Shown here in pieces: positions 11,945 to 21,890 of a DNA stretch of 64,000 nucleotides. Origin of the DNA: Antilocapra americana (taxonomy: Eukaryota > Chordata > Mammalia > Artiodactyla > Antilocapridae). The DNA is taken from assembly GCA_007570785.1 (NCBI GenBank), contig ML664175.1, positions 9,705,592-9,769,591 of the forward strand. Direction: 5' to 3'. The translations under genes were made by a program, and so were the position numbers. The notes under the pieces were generated by a model that was given only the letters and a program-made list of their open reading frames with translations, was not told where the DNA came from and made no database searches. Position 1 is the first letter of the stretch; each line of letters opens with the position of its first letter.

Positions 11945-12385
11945 TCAAGAGCATCATGTGGAATAAAAACAGCCTATTCAAAACTGACATATGATTCCAT
12001 ATATATATATGTAATCACACACGACTGTTTACACATTTTTTTAATAACATTCTTGAAATAACAAAATTATAAAGATGGAGAACAAATTAGTGATTGCTGG
12101 CGGTGGGGACTGAAGCAGAGTGTGACTAATGGGGTATCATGAATGAGGTTTTGGTGGGGATGGAATAGCTCTGTTTCTTGAATGAGGCGGTGGTTGCATA
12201 AACGTATACCTTTGATAAAATGACACAGACGTACATAAGCGTAATGCAGCAATGCCACTTTCTAGGATTTGATATTGTAGTACAGTTATGTAAGACGTAA
12301 TCAATGAAAGAAACTGTCCAGGGGCCAGTGGACAGTACTCCATACTGTCTTTGCACCTTCCCAAGGATTTGTAACTAGTTCAACA
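11945..12385 (+). mobile_element. Old L1 3' end
   Basis: Older L1 tail text with 'atatgattccatatata', 'agtgattgctggcggtgg' and 'gcataaacgtatacc', ending in an A-rich stretch near 12387-12397. Confidence 0.55.
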
Positions 12386-12389
12386 TTAA

Positions 12390-13030
12390 AAAAAAAAATC
12401 AGATGTGAGGAGAACAATGAATGCTGTCTATAACAAATTAACTCTATTAAAAAACAATCATAAAACAAATAAAAATTACTCAAATAACCATAATGAAGTA
12501 GATAAGCAGGAGTGGACCAAAATAACTGCAAAAAAGTTTTTGACAAAGCGAAAGACACAAAGAACTGTACCCAAATCTATAATATACTAAGTAAATTTGT
12601 TGTTCACAAGGGTGCAGGTTAGCAATTCTGAAACAATCTGTATTCTAGAGTTGAAAGAATTAAGTAAATATATTACAGATAATGAAAGCCAGATTTCTTT
12701 TTGTTGAGAGAATGCAATTACAAATAAATAACGAAGGGGGAAAACGAAAGTGACCCCTGTAGAGGCAGACTGGAGTCAGCAGTACCAACACAGACTCATG
12801 GCTTGTTTTATTAATAAATACATGCAGATAGACACAGACATAAATGTTAACACAGATGTGTGTGTATCGTTATTTTCAAGTTCTTTCCCCTTAGACTGTT
12901 GTAGTAATAATGAGTACATCTATCATTCAGACCTTGGTTTCTAAATATCATTCTTCAATGAAAGGAACCAAGTCTCCTTAGAGAACTGGCTGATTCCAAG
13001 GCAAGGAAAGAATAAGCTGAGTCTGGAACA
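12390..13030. other. AT-rich intronic sequence, nothing recognised
   Basis: A-rich sequence with only short open frames. No repeat family or exon could be assigned. It would lie in MNS1 intron 2. Confidence 0.4.
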
Positions 13031-13034
13031 CCTT

Positions 13035-13372
13035 CTGGTGCCAGAAAGCAAGTAAATTTCATGTGCAGAGAAGGGTCATGTGGCAGGGAATGTCAGCAAC
13101 CTCTGGGAGATGAAAACTTCAGTCTCAGAACTACAAGAACTCTGCTGAGTAAGTGAGCTGAGAAGAGGCCCCAAGTTCCATATGAGAATGCATCCCAGGC
13201 AACACCCTGATTTTAGCCTTGTGAGACCAAGCAGATAAGCCAGCTATACCACATCTGGCCTTCTGACCAACAGAAATTGTGAGGTAACAAATGGGTGTTG
13301 TTTTAAGCTTCGAGATTTGTGGTAATTTGATACACAGCAATAGAAAAACTAACGTAACAAAAAAGCTATAGT
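13035..13372 (+). mobile_element. MLT1-like solo LTR remnant (ERVL-MaLR)
   Basis: The 3' part ends in the familiar form 'gttgttttaagc', 'gatttgtggtaatttg', 'cacagcaatagaaaaac'. The 5' part has 'gggtcatgtggcaggg'. No internal retroviral coding sequence is present; this is a very old non-coding LTR relic. Confidence 0.55.
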
Positions 13373-13375
13373 ATT

Positions 13376-13725
13376 CAAAATAGTCAAGGTCAGGAAAGGC
13401 AAGTAAAAGGGAGGAACTCTCATAGAATGGAGGAGACTAAGATTGCTGGAGACTAAAGAGACCTGACAACTAAATGAAATTTGTGATCCTGGAACAGAAA
13501 AAAGATGTCAGTGGAAAAACTGATGAAATCTGAATAAATCTCACAATTTAGTCAACAGTATTGTGCCAAGGCGAATTTCTTCATTTTGATAATTGTCCTA
13601 TGATTATGTTAGACATTAACATAAAGGGAACTCAGGTTAAGGGCATACAGGATTTTTTAATACTATTTTTGCAACTATTCCATAAGCCTGACTATCTCAA
13701 AAAGTTAAAAATACACCTATTTCCA
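13376..13725 (+). mobile_element. Old L1 3' end
   Basis: Matches the classic L1M tail: 'gagacctgacaactaaat', 'tgatcctggaacagaaaa', 'gataattgtcctatgatt' and 'gcaactattccataagcc'. No coding content. Confidence 0.6.
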
Positions 13726-13879
13726 AGTTCTGTCTGCTGAAAAGACCTGGAACCAATACAATAATAAGCATATCTAACACCCAAGAATAATAAGCATATC
13801 TAAACCCAACTTGTCTCTAAATATTATTTCCACTAAAAAATAATAGGATTCCTTCGTATAATGGCCAATTCCAGTTGTA

Positions 13880-14390
13880 AATAAAGAAATTTATAAAATG
13901 AGCCTTGTATTAGAGTCTTCCAGAGAAACAGAAACAATATAATAGGGAATCAGCTCAATGAGTTTGGGAAATGGGCAAGTCCCAAGACCTACAGGGTGAG
14001 TTGGAAAGCTGGATGAGGAAAGCCAGTTGGTTTAGTTCTAGTCTAAGTTCAAAGACCAGCGAGCCAGTGGTGTAGCTCCTGTCAGAAGGATTTTAGGCTT
14101 GAGACTTAAGCTGATGTTTCAGTCCAAGTGTGAAGACAGGAAAAATGTTAATATCAGCTGGAAGACAATCAGGGATGAGCAGTTTCCTCTCACTTGGCCT
14201 TTTTGTTCTATTCAGGCCTTCACTGACTGGATGAAACTCACCCACATTAGGGGGAAAATCTGCGTTACCCAATTTACTAATTAAATGTTAATCTCATCTA
14301 AAAACACCCAAAATAATGTTTAACCAAATATTTGGGCACCTCATGGCCCAGTCCAGTTGACACATAAAATTAACCATCCCTAGGCTGTAA
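13880..14390 (+). repeat. Ancient interspersed repeat, family not assigned
   Basis: Carries the common mammalian repeat landmarks 'cttccagagaaacagaaa', 'ttctattcaggccttcac', 'gttaatctcatctaaaaa' and 'gacacataaaattaacca'. I recognise the repeat but cannot name its family reliably. Confidence 0.5.
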
Positions 14391-14469
14391 TATTTTGTTC
14401 TGACAAAAAGCAAGGAAGCTACCACAGATTAAGGAAGTCTTGTCAAAAGGATTCAGAGCAACAAAAAGG

Positions 14470-15570
14470 CATCCATTGGCCAAAGGTAGGACAATTTGAG
14501 CATGAAAATGAATAATAAATACCATTAATTCAAGTATATAAAGACCCATGAGTCCACAGAGATAATTTTAAAAAGAGAAAAAGTCTAAAACTAAAGAAAA
14601 CAAAAATTTAAAAAAACAACACAGGTTTGTTACACCAATGGAAATAACTAGGATACCAATTCTTACTCTGAAAATTAACTATTGATCTCCCTTTCCAATA
14701 AAAACTGTATTTCGGAGTACTAAATTACCCCTTGTTGTTGTTTTTAAACAACAACAACAAAAAAAAATCAGTGTTTTGCAACTCCTAATAAAGAAAAAAC
14801 ATTCATTGGTGAAACCACAGATTCAAGTTTGGTGGGGATCTTTACACAGAGACAGGCTGTCTCTCTAAATCCACCGATCAACATTAGCCCCAGCTAGTGG
14901 ATTACAGTATCAAGGACAGCACCACCATGGAGTAACTGCCAAAAAGTTGTACATAAATCTATTATGAGATGGTTGATATGAGTTTGAGAAAGCTCCACAG
15001 GTTGGTGATGGACAGGGAAGCCTGGCGTGCTACAGTCCATGGGGTCACAAAGAATCAGACATGACTGAGCAACTGAGCTGAAATCTAATCATGCCTTTAG
15101 GGCTAAACTTTCATTTAAAGGAAATATAAGAGATAGAGGAACAAAGTAAAGGAACTACTGAGAAAGCAAACAAATAAATACAGATGTGGGATATCCTATT
15201 AAACAACTGACCAAGCAAGTTAAACACATGTTAAAAACATGAAGTTAAAGAAATAAAGTACAAGGGAAGGGCTGTTTTAAATTAAGAGGGATCTGACATA
15301 ACCAAATACACTGTATGAACCTTGTTTGGATCTTGATTGAATTGTAAAATCTGTCTTTTAATACAATCACAGAAATTTGACTATGGGATGGTATTAAACG
15401 ATGCCTAGAATTTATTTATTGATAATTTTATTAGGTAAGATAGTGGCATTATGCTATGTTTAAAAAAATCCATATTTTATAAGATGTATACTGAAGTATG
15501 CAAGAAAGACTTGATACAATACCTCGGATTTTCTTAAAAACTAAAGAAAAAATAAGAATAAAAAGAATGG
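14470..15570 (+). mobile_element. Old L1 3'-region fragments with BovB tail insert
   Basis: L1M-like 3' sequence, including 'gggatctgacataacc', 'cttgtttggatcttgatt' and 'gtggcattatgctatg'. It is interrupted around 14965-15085 by a BovB-type tail. Confidence 0.5.
14965..15085 (+). mobile_element. BovB/Bov-A 3' tail fragment
   Basis: Short piece reading 'gagatggttgatatgagt', 'ggtgatggacagggaagc' and 'ggggtcacaaagaatcag', then 'gactgagcaactgagctg'. This is the shared 3' tail of BovB and its SINE derivatives. Confidence 0.75.
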
Positions 15571-15574
15571 GGGG

Positions 15575-15895
15575 AAAAAATGTAATTCCTAAGAATACTC
15601 TTGCCCAGGGTTAAAAAGTCATGTCTAAGCTTCTGAAATGTGAAGCTCAGAAGGATGAATACCACTTTTAAAACTTGGTTTTGCCATTCTCTATATCTTA
15701 CAAAATGTTGACCATACAGCAGACACTAAAAGAATACATAAATATTAGATACCTTTTTCACATTTATAAGAACTCCTTTCTTTTCTTGTTGGTTTCCCTT
15801 TTTCTACCTCCCTCATCCCTTAAAATATTCAGAAATCTCCACTCAAAAGCTGTCTCCAAATTTTAGTAGTTACATACTTACGTATTACACCCTAA
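15575..15895. other. Intronic sequence, nothing recognised
   Basis: Checked for MNS1 exon 3, which should continue the coiled-coil coding frame on the minus strand. Nothing fitting, with splice sites, was seen. Confidence 0.4.
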
Positions 15896-16016
15896 TTCTT
15901 TTTTTTTTTTTTTTTGGCAGCATTTGTGGCATCCTATTTCCCCAACCAGGGATCAAACCCATGTCCCCTACACTGGGGGCATCAAGTCTAACTCTTGGAC
16001 TGCCAGGGAAGTTCTA
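15896..16016 (-). mobile_element. CHR-type tRNA-derived SINE (minus)
   Basis: Starts with a T run (reversed poly-A), then 'ccaaccagggatcaaacc' and 'gactgccagggaagttc', the reverse complement of the cetartiodactyl CHR SINE head 'gaacttccctggcagtc'. Confidence 0.8.
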
Positions 16017-16211
16017 GACAAAGTAAATTCATAGCTAATATATAAGTGTTCATTTTCTACCACTTAAAATACATGTTTAATAGCTGTAAATTCAAAACAG
16101 GTGTTCTTAAATTTTTATCTTTAGAATTTTATGGAAGGCAACAGACCTAGACTTAAACCATGGAAGTCAGTAATTAGAGATTTCATATTTAAGAAAAAAA
16201 AAAAAATCCTG

Positions 16212-16450
16212 AGTGCTAACTCTTCCGGGTACTATTCTAAGAGCTTTGCCTGTATTATTAAAACAGTATTAACTGATTATTAAAGCAATCCTATGATGTA
16301 GGTACTGTTATTATTCTTATGTTCTCAATGAGGCAGACAAAGTAAAAGCAACTTACTCAAGGTTCCATTGCTAACATATCCAGTACCAGGACTCAAAGGC
16401 ACACAGTCTCGCTCCAAAACCCCAGCTTTTTACCACTACACTGGGCTGAC
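16212..16450 (-). mobile_element. MIR SINE (minus)
   Basis: Reads as reversed MIR: 'tactattctaagagcttt', 'cctatgatgtaggtactg', 'gaggcagacaaagtaaaa', 'cagtaccaggactcaaag' and 'accactacactgggctg'. It ends about 130 bp from exon 2 of MNS1, in intron 2. Confidence 0.75.
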
Positions 16451-16578
16451 TCACAGGGAGGCATCCTTTGCCTGATGCTTATCCTATCTGCTCCATTCCA
16501 GTATTAACAGTTGGCTTTCATTGTTTCCACAGAGAAAATGAAGAGAAAAATGATGTAAGAATGAACAGTAAAACTTAC

Positions 16579-16800
16579 CTTTTCAATGGCCTCTTCCATG
16601 TCCAACTCAAATTGTTCATGCTGTAATAATCTGAGGAACCTTTTGCGTTCAACCCGGTCATCATTCTCATTCTGCACCATTTGGTCCCTGGTTTGATTCT
16701 GTAGCCTTTGTAGCGCCTCGACATGCAATTTTTTGCAATAGTTTATATCTACTAATTTCTGATGCCTTTCACTGAAGCTCAAAGTTCTCCCTTTGGAAGC
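16579..16800 (-). CDS. MNS1: MNS1 exon 2 (74 codons)
   Basis: 222-bp internal exon with no stops, phase 0 at both ends. The acceptor AG is at 16802-16801 and the donor GT at 16578-16577. The open frame runs into the intron to a stop at 16504, which is not coding. The encoded stretch is rich in Glu, Arg, Lys and Gln, as expected of the start of the MNS1 coiled coil. Codons carry no visible damage. Confidence 0.88.
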
Positions 16801-17574
16801 CTAAGATGGATGAAGGGAAAGCAAAACAAAAAAAGCATACTTTGGTATTCCAGGATCTAATTTGTAAAAATACATTGATGTAGCCCCAGAAACAAATGAA
16901 ACTGTAATAAACGAAAGGTGTTTGGCTTCCTCTCCAAATTCAGAGACATAACAAAAAGCAATGTGGTAGATCAAAAAAAAAAATTTTTTTTTAAGATGTA
17001 TCAATGAAGCAGGTACTACTACTGGTGTTCCCCGTCTTATAGATGAGGCATGGAAAGTTAAAGCAATTTGACTCAAGTTTCCTCTGCCAATAAACAGCCA
17101 TATTAGAGTTCTAAGACGCGCAGCTGAGTTCCACATACCCAGCTCATTCCCACTACGCAGGGAATACCTCATTCCATCCTCCTTCCCCCTTGGCCGTGAT
17201 GTGCGGTTCAAAAGCCGCTCACGTTTTTCTAATACACATTAAACAAGTCAACCCGCTATTTATTCATATTTGCTCTCTCTTGGAGCTTTCTTTCCATTCA
17301 TTTGTTCAGCAGTTCTTAAACATCTCCCAAATTTCCAGAAACGTCGGAAGCAATCATTTTTTGCCCGGCAGATCTAATAAGGAGCGGTGCGGGGCGGGAC
17401 CGGGCCGTGCAGCCAGCATGCGCGTCGCTTAAGTAGCAGCACCTGAGGTCTCAGAGATACGACTTGCCCATTTAATTTTCAGATTAGGCACTTCAAATCC
17501 CTTTTTAGAAGCAGGCTGGCTCTAAACTAGAATTAAACCAATAGACAACCGAGTAGTTTCGGCACGCTTACCAT
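16579..17574 (-). CDS. MNS1: MNS1 5' end (start codon exon and exon 2)
   Basis: Minus-strand gene start. The ATG at 17574-17572 is the last codon of exon 1 and is followed directly by the donor GTAAGC. Exon 2 is 16800-16579, after an acceptor with a long pyrimidine tract ('cccttcatccatcttag'), and ends AAAG|GTAAGT. It adds 74 whole codons. The peptide begins M-ASKGRTLSFSERHQKLV and includes YCKKLHVEALQRLQNQTRD and ERKRFLRLL; it is highly charged and helical. I recognise it as the N-terminus of MNS1, a coiled-coil protein of about 495 residues. From the literature, MNS1 is a microtubule inner protein of motile cilia and sperm flagella, needed for left-right patterning and male fertility. Only about 75 residues are in this window. 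The family name is from memory; exon structure and phase are seen directly. Confidence 0.88.
16801..17571 (-). other. MNS1: MNS1 intron 1
   Basis: 771-bp intron between the ATG exon and exon 2, bounded by GTAAGC and a pyrimidine-rich CAG-type acceptor (TTAG). Its 5' half (17340-17470) is part of the CpG-rich block; its 3' half holds a MIR fragment at about 17005-17150. Confidence 0.8.
17005..17150 (-). mobile_element. MIR SINE fragment (minus)
   Basis: Reversed MIR core: 'caggtactactactggtg', 'cttatagatgaggcatgg', 'gttaaagcaatttgactc'. It lies in MNS1 intron 1. Confidence 0.6.
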
Positions 17575-17830
17575 CTCGGCAGACGAAACTCCCCTTCTCC
17601 CGCTCTGGGGGCTACAACCTCCTGCGGCAAGCCTTAAACACTAGCAGGGCTCTCGGGTGCCTACGCGGTTTCCCAGCAACCGCCCGCGGAGTCCCCGCCC
17701 GGACCTTGACTACGTGCAATGTCGCCGCTTCCCATTGGACGCAGCAGTACCCAATCAGTACTGAGCTTCTTGAGAGGCTGGCAGGAGGGCTACGCCATAG
17801 GTTTAAAGGAGGCAGGCGGGAGTTCCAAAT
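17340..17830 (-). promoter_or_regulatory. MNS1: CpG-rich MNS1 promoter
   Basis: The only dense CpG block around a gene start in the window: 'ggtgcggggcgggaccgg' (about 17386), 'gcatgcgcgtcgctt' (about 17417) and 'accgcccgcggagtccc' (about 17679). It brackets the MNS1 exon 1. Upstream of the ATG are an X-box-like site (17668-17680) and two CCAAT boxes in opposite orientations (17734-17738 minus, 17751-17755 plus). No TATA box is apparent, so diffuse CpG-type initiation is likely. The start of transcription cannot be fixed from sequence; it is probably near 17600-17720. Confidence 0.75.
17668..17680 (+). promoter_or_regulatory. X-box-like RFX site in MNS1 promoter
   Basis: GTTTCCCAGCAAC: two half-sites, GTTTCC and AGCAAC, with a one-base spacer. 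This fits the GTHNYY...RRNAAC X-box pattern bound by RFX factors, although a two-base spacer is more usual. It lies 94-106 bp upstream of the MNS1 ATG. RFX and FOXJ1 drive motile-cilium genes, which agrees with MNS1's role. Binding itself is inferred. Confidence 0.55.
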
Positions 17831-17971
17831 GTATCTCGGTGCAAGGCCTTTGCAGTCTGTTAGGAGCCTAAGATTCCCCTCAAGGGACGAAGTGTGGGCT
17901 TAGTGGAGTTTGGAACCAAGTTGAAATGTAGAAACTGTTTACTGAGAAATACGGCAAACTCCTATGTAAGA

Positions 17972-18138
17972 CAGTGCGGGAGATCTGGGTTCAACCCCTG
18001 GGTTGCGAAGATCCCCTGGAGGAGGGCATGGCAACCCACTCCAATATTCTTGCCTGGAGAATCCTCATGGACATAAGAGCCTGGTGGGCTACAGTCACTG
18101 GGGTCATAAAGAGTCGGACACGACTGAGCAACTAAGCA
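17972..18138 (+). mobile_element. Bov-tA SINE (plus) with perfect TSD
   Basis: Contains 'gttcaacccctgggttg', 'gcatggcaacccactcc', 'ttcttgcctggagaatcc' and 'gagtcggacacgactgag'. It is flanked by the 11-bp direct repeat CCTATGTAAGA at 17961-17971 and 18139-18149, so it is a discrete insertion just upstream of the MNS1 promoter. Confidence 0.92.
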
Positions 18139-18149
18139 CCTATGTAAGA

Positions 18150-19384
18150 TATGAGACCAAAGGCACTTTCCTTACACAGAACATGTTACAACCTCAGTGC
18201 ATGTTGTACAGGTGCTGAGGACCGCCTACGTCCTCAGCAATGGGAGGCACAATCGCGGTGCATAATTATTAATAACCACTGTGGTGGCCCACAGAAGCTG
18301 TTGGTAAACTGAAGCAATAAAAACATGGGCCACATGGATCTCATTCCAGGAACCAATGAGAGAGCAGATATATAATGGCAGGATATTGGTCAGGTTTATT
18401 TTACTGGCAAGTTAGACAGTGAAGTCCGTTTTAAATGGAAGAACTTAAGAACAGGAATAGGTCAGAGAAATTAGTCAAATATATTGATTTTAGAGATGAC
18501 ATTTATAGAAATCTTGTCAAAACTAAAGTTTTAAGGTAGTGTGTGAACTTGGCTTAGTCTATGCTATCAAATTAAAGTCCATCTTGTATAGCAATGTCTG
18601 CTTAAATATTAATAATAAGACTTGTAGTTTAAGGTCCAAAACATAAAAACTTGGAAGTCTTCACTTCCCTCCTGACTACCACATAAAGCTGGGTAAACTT
18701 GAAACTAATGACCTTTCTTGCATTCATCATACAGCTGGGGTCAAAGAGCAACCCACCACCCTGAAATCTGGAGAGAGGTAAATACAGAGTCACAGTCAAG
18801 ACCTGCTTGCTTATCTGAACCAGGAGCCCCTGAAGCCATGAATTAGGAATAATTAAATTTTAATTTTTATGGATTTCTAGAGACTGAGTATGAACTAAAG
18901 GCAGTGAAACTAGTGGGGACCACAGTATTAGAGAGGTCCCCACACTTCCATAGGTTTTGCCTCCAGTGATCTAAGCAGGTTCTCACAATGAAAAACCAAG
19001 AATGGGCTCCCATGGCTCTAACAGGGGATTGAGAAGCAGCAGTATTTCACAACTTAATATTCAACCCTCTGGAAATATGTCTAGAGCCTTCTCTGCAATA
19101 AAGACCTACTTTCCAGAGGAAAAGATTTCACCAGCACCTTATTTCACCTGGGGTAAGGATATTGCTCTGCCTCCAGCCTCCTCCAGCCTTCCTGTCTCAT
19201 CTAAGTGGAGAAAATGGGATCTAAGAAATATTTGTGAAGGTCATAGCCCAGGGACACATCTCTACTGAAAGATTTAATCATAAAATCATAGAATGCTTCC
19301 CCTTTCCCACATTTTATCACCACACCAACAATGCTCCAGTGTATAACAGCTGACTGCAGCTGAAGTCCTCCAAAACACTCACTC
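18150..19384. other. Spacer, nothing recognised
   Basis: Mixed-composition sequence with only short open frames, the longest 88 codons at 19002-19268 on plus, without coding features. It is the region divergently upstream of MNS1, where a non-coding transcript could start, but none can be shown. Confidence 0.4.
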
Positions 19385-20030
19385 TGAGAGACAGAAGATG
19401 GCAAAGGAGTAATACAGGAAGATCGCCATCCTCCCCACAAAATACATGAAAACGCTCCCTCTGTCTAACCATGGATTTGTAGGGAATCCAAAGACAACAG
19501 GAAACAAAAACATGAGAGGGATTTGAAGCCTCTGGAACCTACAGCTATAGCAAATTTAAACACAGTCTAACTCGTAGCCATATAATAAACCGCACTCCAA
19601 AGCCCTGTTTACCTCAGTCCCTGTTACCCAATATACCATGTCCACCTTTCAACAACAAATTAGAAGGCTAACGGCAGACTGTTAAGAGGGATGGGAAAGT
19701 ACACTCTGAAAAGCAAAGTAAGCATCTGAATTAGACTCAGCCATCACATACATTTGGGATTAAACAAGAATTTAAAATAACTATGATTAATATACTAAAG
19801 GACCTGACAGAAAAAGTGGAAACAATACAAATGAAAGAGTAATTTAAGCAGAGAAATGAAAACTCTTAAGAATCCAAAGGAAATTGTAGAAATCAAATAC
19901 GCTGTAACAAATGAAGAATGCCTTTAATAGGATATCAGTAGAGTGAACACCACTGAAAAGAGAATCAGTGAGCTAGAACACACATCAATAGAACCCTCCA
20001 AAACTGAAATGCAGAGATGAATAGCAAATA
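19385..20030 (+). mobile_element. L1 5'-region fragment
   Basis: Begins like an L1 head ('cagaagatggcaaaggag', 'gatcgccatcctccccac', comparable to about 3050-3085 of this window) and continues with ORF1-type A-rich text such as 'ctgacagaaaaagtggaa' and 'agaatcagtgagctagaa'. Truncated at the 3' side. Confidence 0.6.
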
Positions 20031-20439
20031 GATAATCTTAATAGGCTTTTAGACCTCACCTTAGACTCAAGTTGCTCTCTAAAATCAGAAGAGGACTTAT
20101 GTGAGTGTGAGTGAATGTGTGTGTGTAGGGCAAATACTAAGTTTCTGTCTTTTGGGAGTCTTAAAAACTCAGTTACTACAAAAATAAAACTGTTACAGGG
20201 TGTGTACAGTACAAAACATTTTGAAATCAGGATGCAACTACTATTTGCATTTAATCCCATTATTCTAACAACGTCACCAAATACTCTCCAAAAATTTGTT
20301 GTTGTTGTTATTTTGAACACTGGTGTTCTCCAAGCATTTAAAATAGTACTTGGCATATAGTAAGTGATAAATAGTTGTTAAATGAACAAATTATTGAAAT
20401 TGTGTTACTGTTATGCACACAAGAAAAAACTCTACCAGC
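20031..20439. other. Spacer, nothing recognised
   Basis: AT-rich sequence with a short GTGTGT run near 20115-20130. No gene or repeat could be assigned. Confidence 0.35.
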
Positions 20440-20656
20440 TATAACTCAATTTTATTTATATTTTCAAAGAGCGAACTTTTGGTTTTATCATTTCTATTGT
20501 TTTAAATTTACAAGTCCATTCTTTTCTGCTCTTACTATCATTATTTTCTTCTCTGTTTTGGGCTTAATTTGCTTTTAATTTTATAGTTTCATAAGGTGAA
20601 AACTTAAATTTTTAAGACTATCCTTCTTGGAAATTCCCTGGAGGTCAGAGTTTTAA

Positions 20657-20868
20657 AGGGCTTCCCTGGTGGCTCAGACAGTAAAGAATCTGCCTGTGAT
20701 GCAGAAGACCTGGGTTTGATCCGTAGGTTGAGAAGATCCCCCAGAGAAGGAAATGGCTACTTGCTCCAGTATTCTTGCCTGGAGAATTCCACAGACAGAG
20801 GAGTCTGGTGGGTACAATCCATAGGATCACAAAGAGTTGGACACGACTGAGTGACTAAGACACACACT
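20657..20868 (+). mobile_element. Bov-tA SINE (plus)
   Basis: Near full-length Bov-tA: head 'gggcttccctggtggctc', then 'agaatctgcctgtgatgc', 'ttcttgcctggagaattc' and 'gagttggacacgactgag'. It is inserted in the antisense L1. Confidence 0.88.
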
Positions 20869-20889
20869 GGGGTTAAAACTCAAAGTTTC

Positions 20890-20970
20890 CATTATAGGGG
20901 GTAAGGATTCAATCTCTGGTCAGGGAACTAAGATCCCACATGCCATGTGGCATGGCCAAAAAAAAAAGGA
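20890..20970 (+). mobile_element. CHR-type SINE fragment (plus)
   Basis: Reads 'ttcaatctctggtcaggg', 'aactaagatcccacatgc' and 'catggccaaaaaaaaaa', a partial CHR SINE with A tail, right behind the Bov-tA. Confidence 0.65.
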
Positions 20971-21742
20971 CCATCTTCTTTTCAAAAATGAATGTATAAC
21001 TTATAATTCCCTCTAAGCCTAGCTTTAGCTGCCTCTCACAGCTTTTGATGTGTTGTGATTCTCAATTGTTCAATTAAAAATAGTCAAAGACTTCTTTGAC
21101 CCATGAATTATTTAAGAGCATTTTGTTAACTTTCTCAGCAGTTCAGATTGTCCAGATGTATTTTTGTTATTGATTTCCGGTTTAATTCCATTATGGTCAG
21201 AGAACATACTTTCTATGACTTCAAATCTTTTTAATTGAGGTTTATTGTTCAGAATAGTCTGTTCTGGTGAATATTTCATATGTTCTTGAAAAGAATACAT
21301 AATCTGGTGTTTGGGGTGAGGTGTTCAACAGGGTCAAGGTGACTGAGAACACTGTTCAAGATGACTGAGAATGCTGTTCAAGCTTTCTATACCCTCAACA
21401 CTCGTCTCAGTAATTGCTTTATTGATAAATGCATTTTATCAATTACTGAGAGGAGTATTGAAGTAGCCAAGAATAACTGTGGATTTGCTTATTTCTCTTC
21501 AATTCTTTTTCTTTTTTTTTGCTACATATATTTTAGAGCTCTATTGTTAGAGATATACATCTTTAGGATTATTTGGTCCTAAAAACATTTTGACATTAAC
21601 ATTTTGAAATGACCCTCTTTTTCTCTGGTAATATTCTTTTTTCTGAAGTCTTTTTGATATTAATATAGGCACTCCATTTTTTATTTAACTAATGTTTATA
21701 TAATGTATCTTTCTCCATGCTTCTACTTTAATCTTTTATATT

Positions 21743-21758
21743 TAAACTGGATTGTCTG
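21743..21758 (+). repeat. Left target-site duplication of CMBL retrocopy
   Basis: TAAACTGGATTGTCTG, identical to 23104-23119. The preceding bases TT give a TT|TAAA-type site, acceptable for the L1 endonuclease. Confidence 0.95.
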
Positions 21759-21890
21759 GTGGTCCCTGACCGGCTCCCCTGGGTCCTGCAGGGCTGCGGG
21801 GCTGCCCTCTCCGGTCCGGTCTCCTCCTCCTGCTCGCGGGGTGGACCGCGGTCTCCAGGTGGCTGGAGGAGCTTGACTTGAGTATCTCCA

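Larger units (their letters stand above)
1..16578 (-). other. MNS1: MNS1 intron 2 (inferred, continues left)
   Basis: Since exon 2 ends in a good donor at 16578 and no exon 3 was seen to its left, the whole left side of the window is inferred to be intron 2. It is almost entirely LINE and SINE sequence. The inference fails if a short exon was missed between repeats. Confidence 0.55.

Noticed and set aside
1..16578. Further MNS1 exons left of exon 2
   Set aside because: Non-repetitive stretches (12.4-13.0, 15.6-15.9, 16.0-16.2 kb) were read on the minus strand for the expected charged coiled-coil coding text with splice sites; none was found.
16504..16782. 92-codon minus-strand frame taken as a complete small gene
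   Set aside because: Its start is a TTG within exon 2 and its last codons are intronic; splice sites show it to be MNS1 exon 2.
20657..20730. tRNA-like sequence at SINE heads
   Set aside because: The tRNA-derived heads of Bov-tA and CHR SINEs are degenerate and belong to the repeats; no intact cloverleaf was supported.
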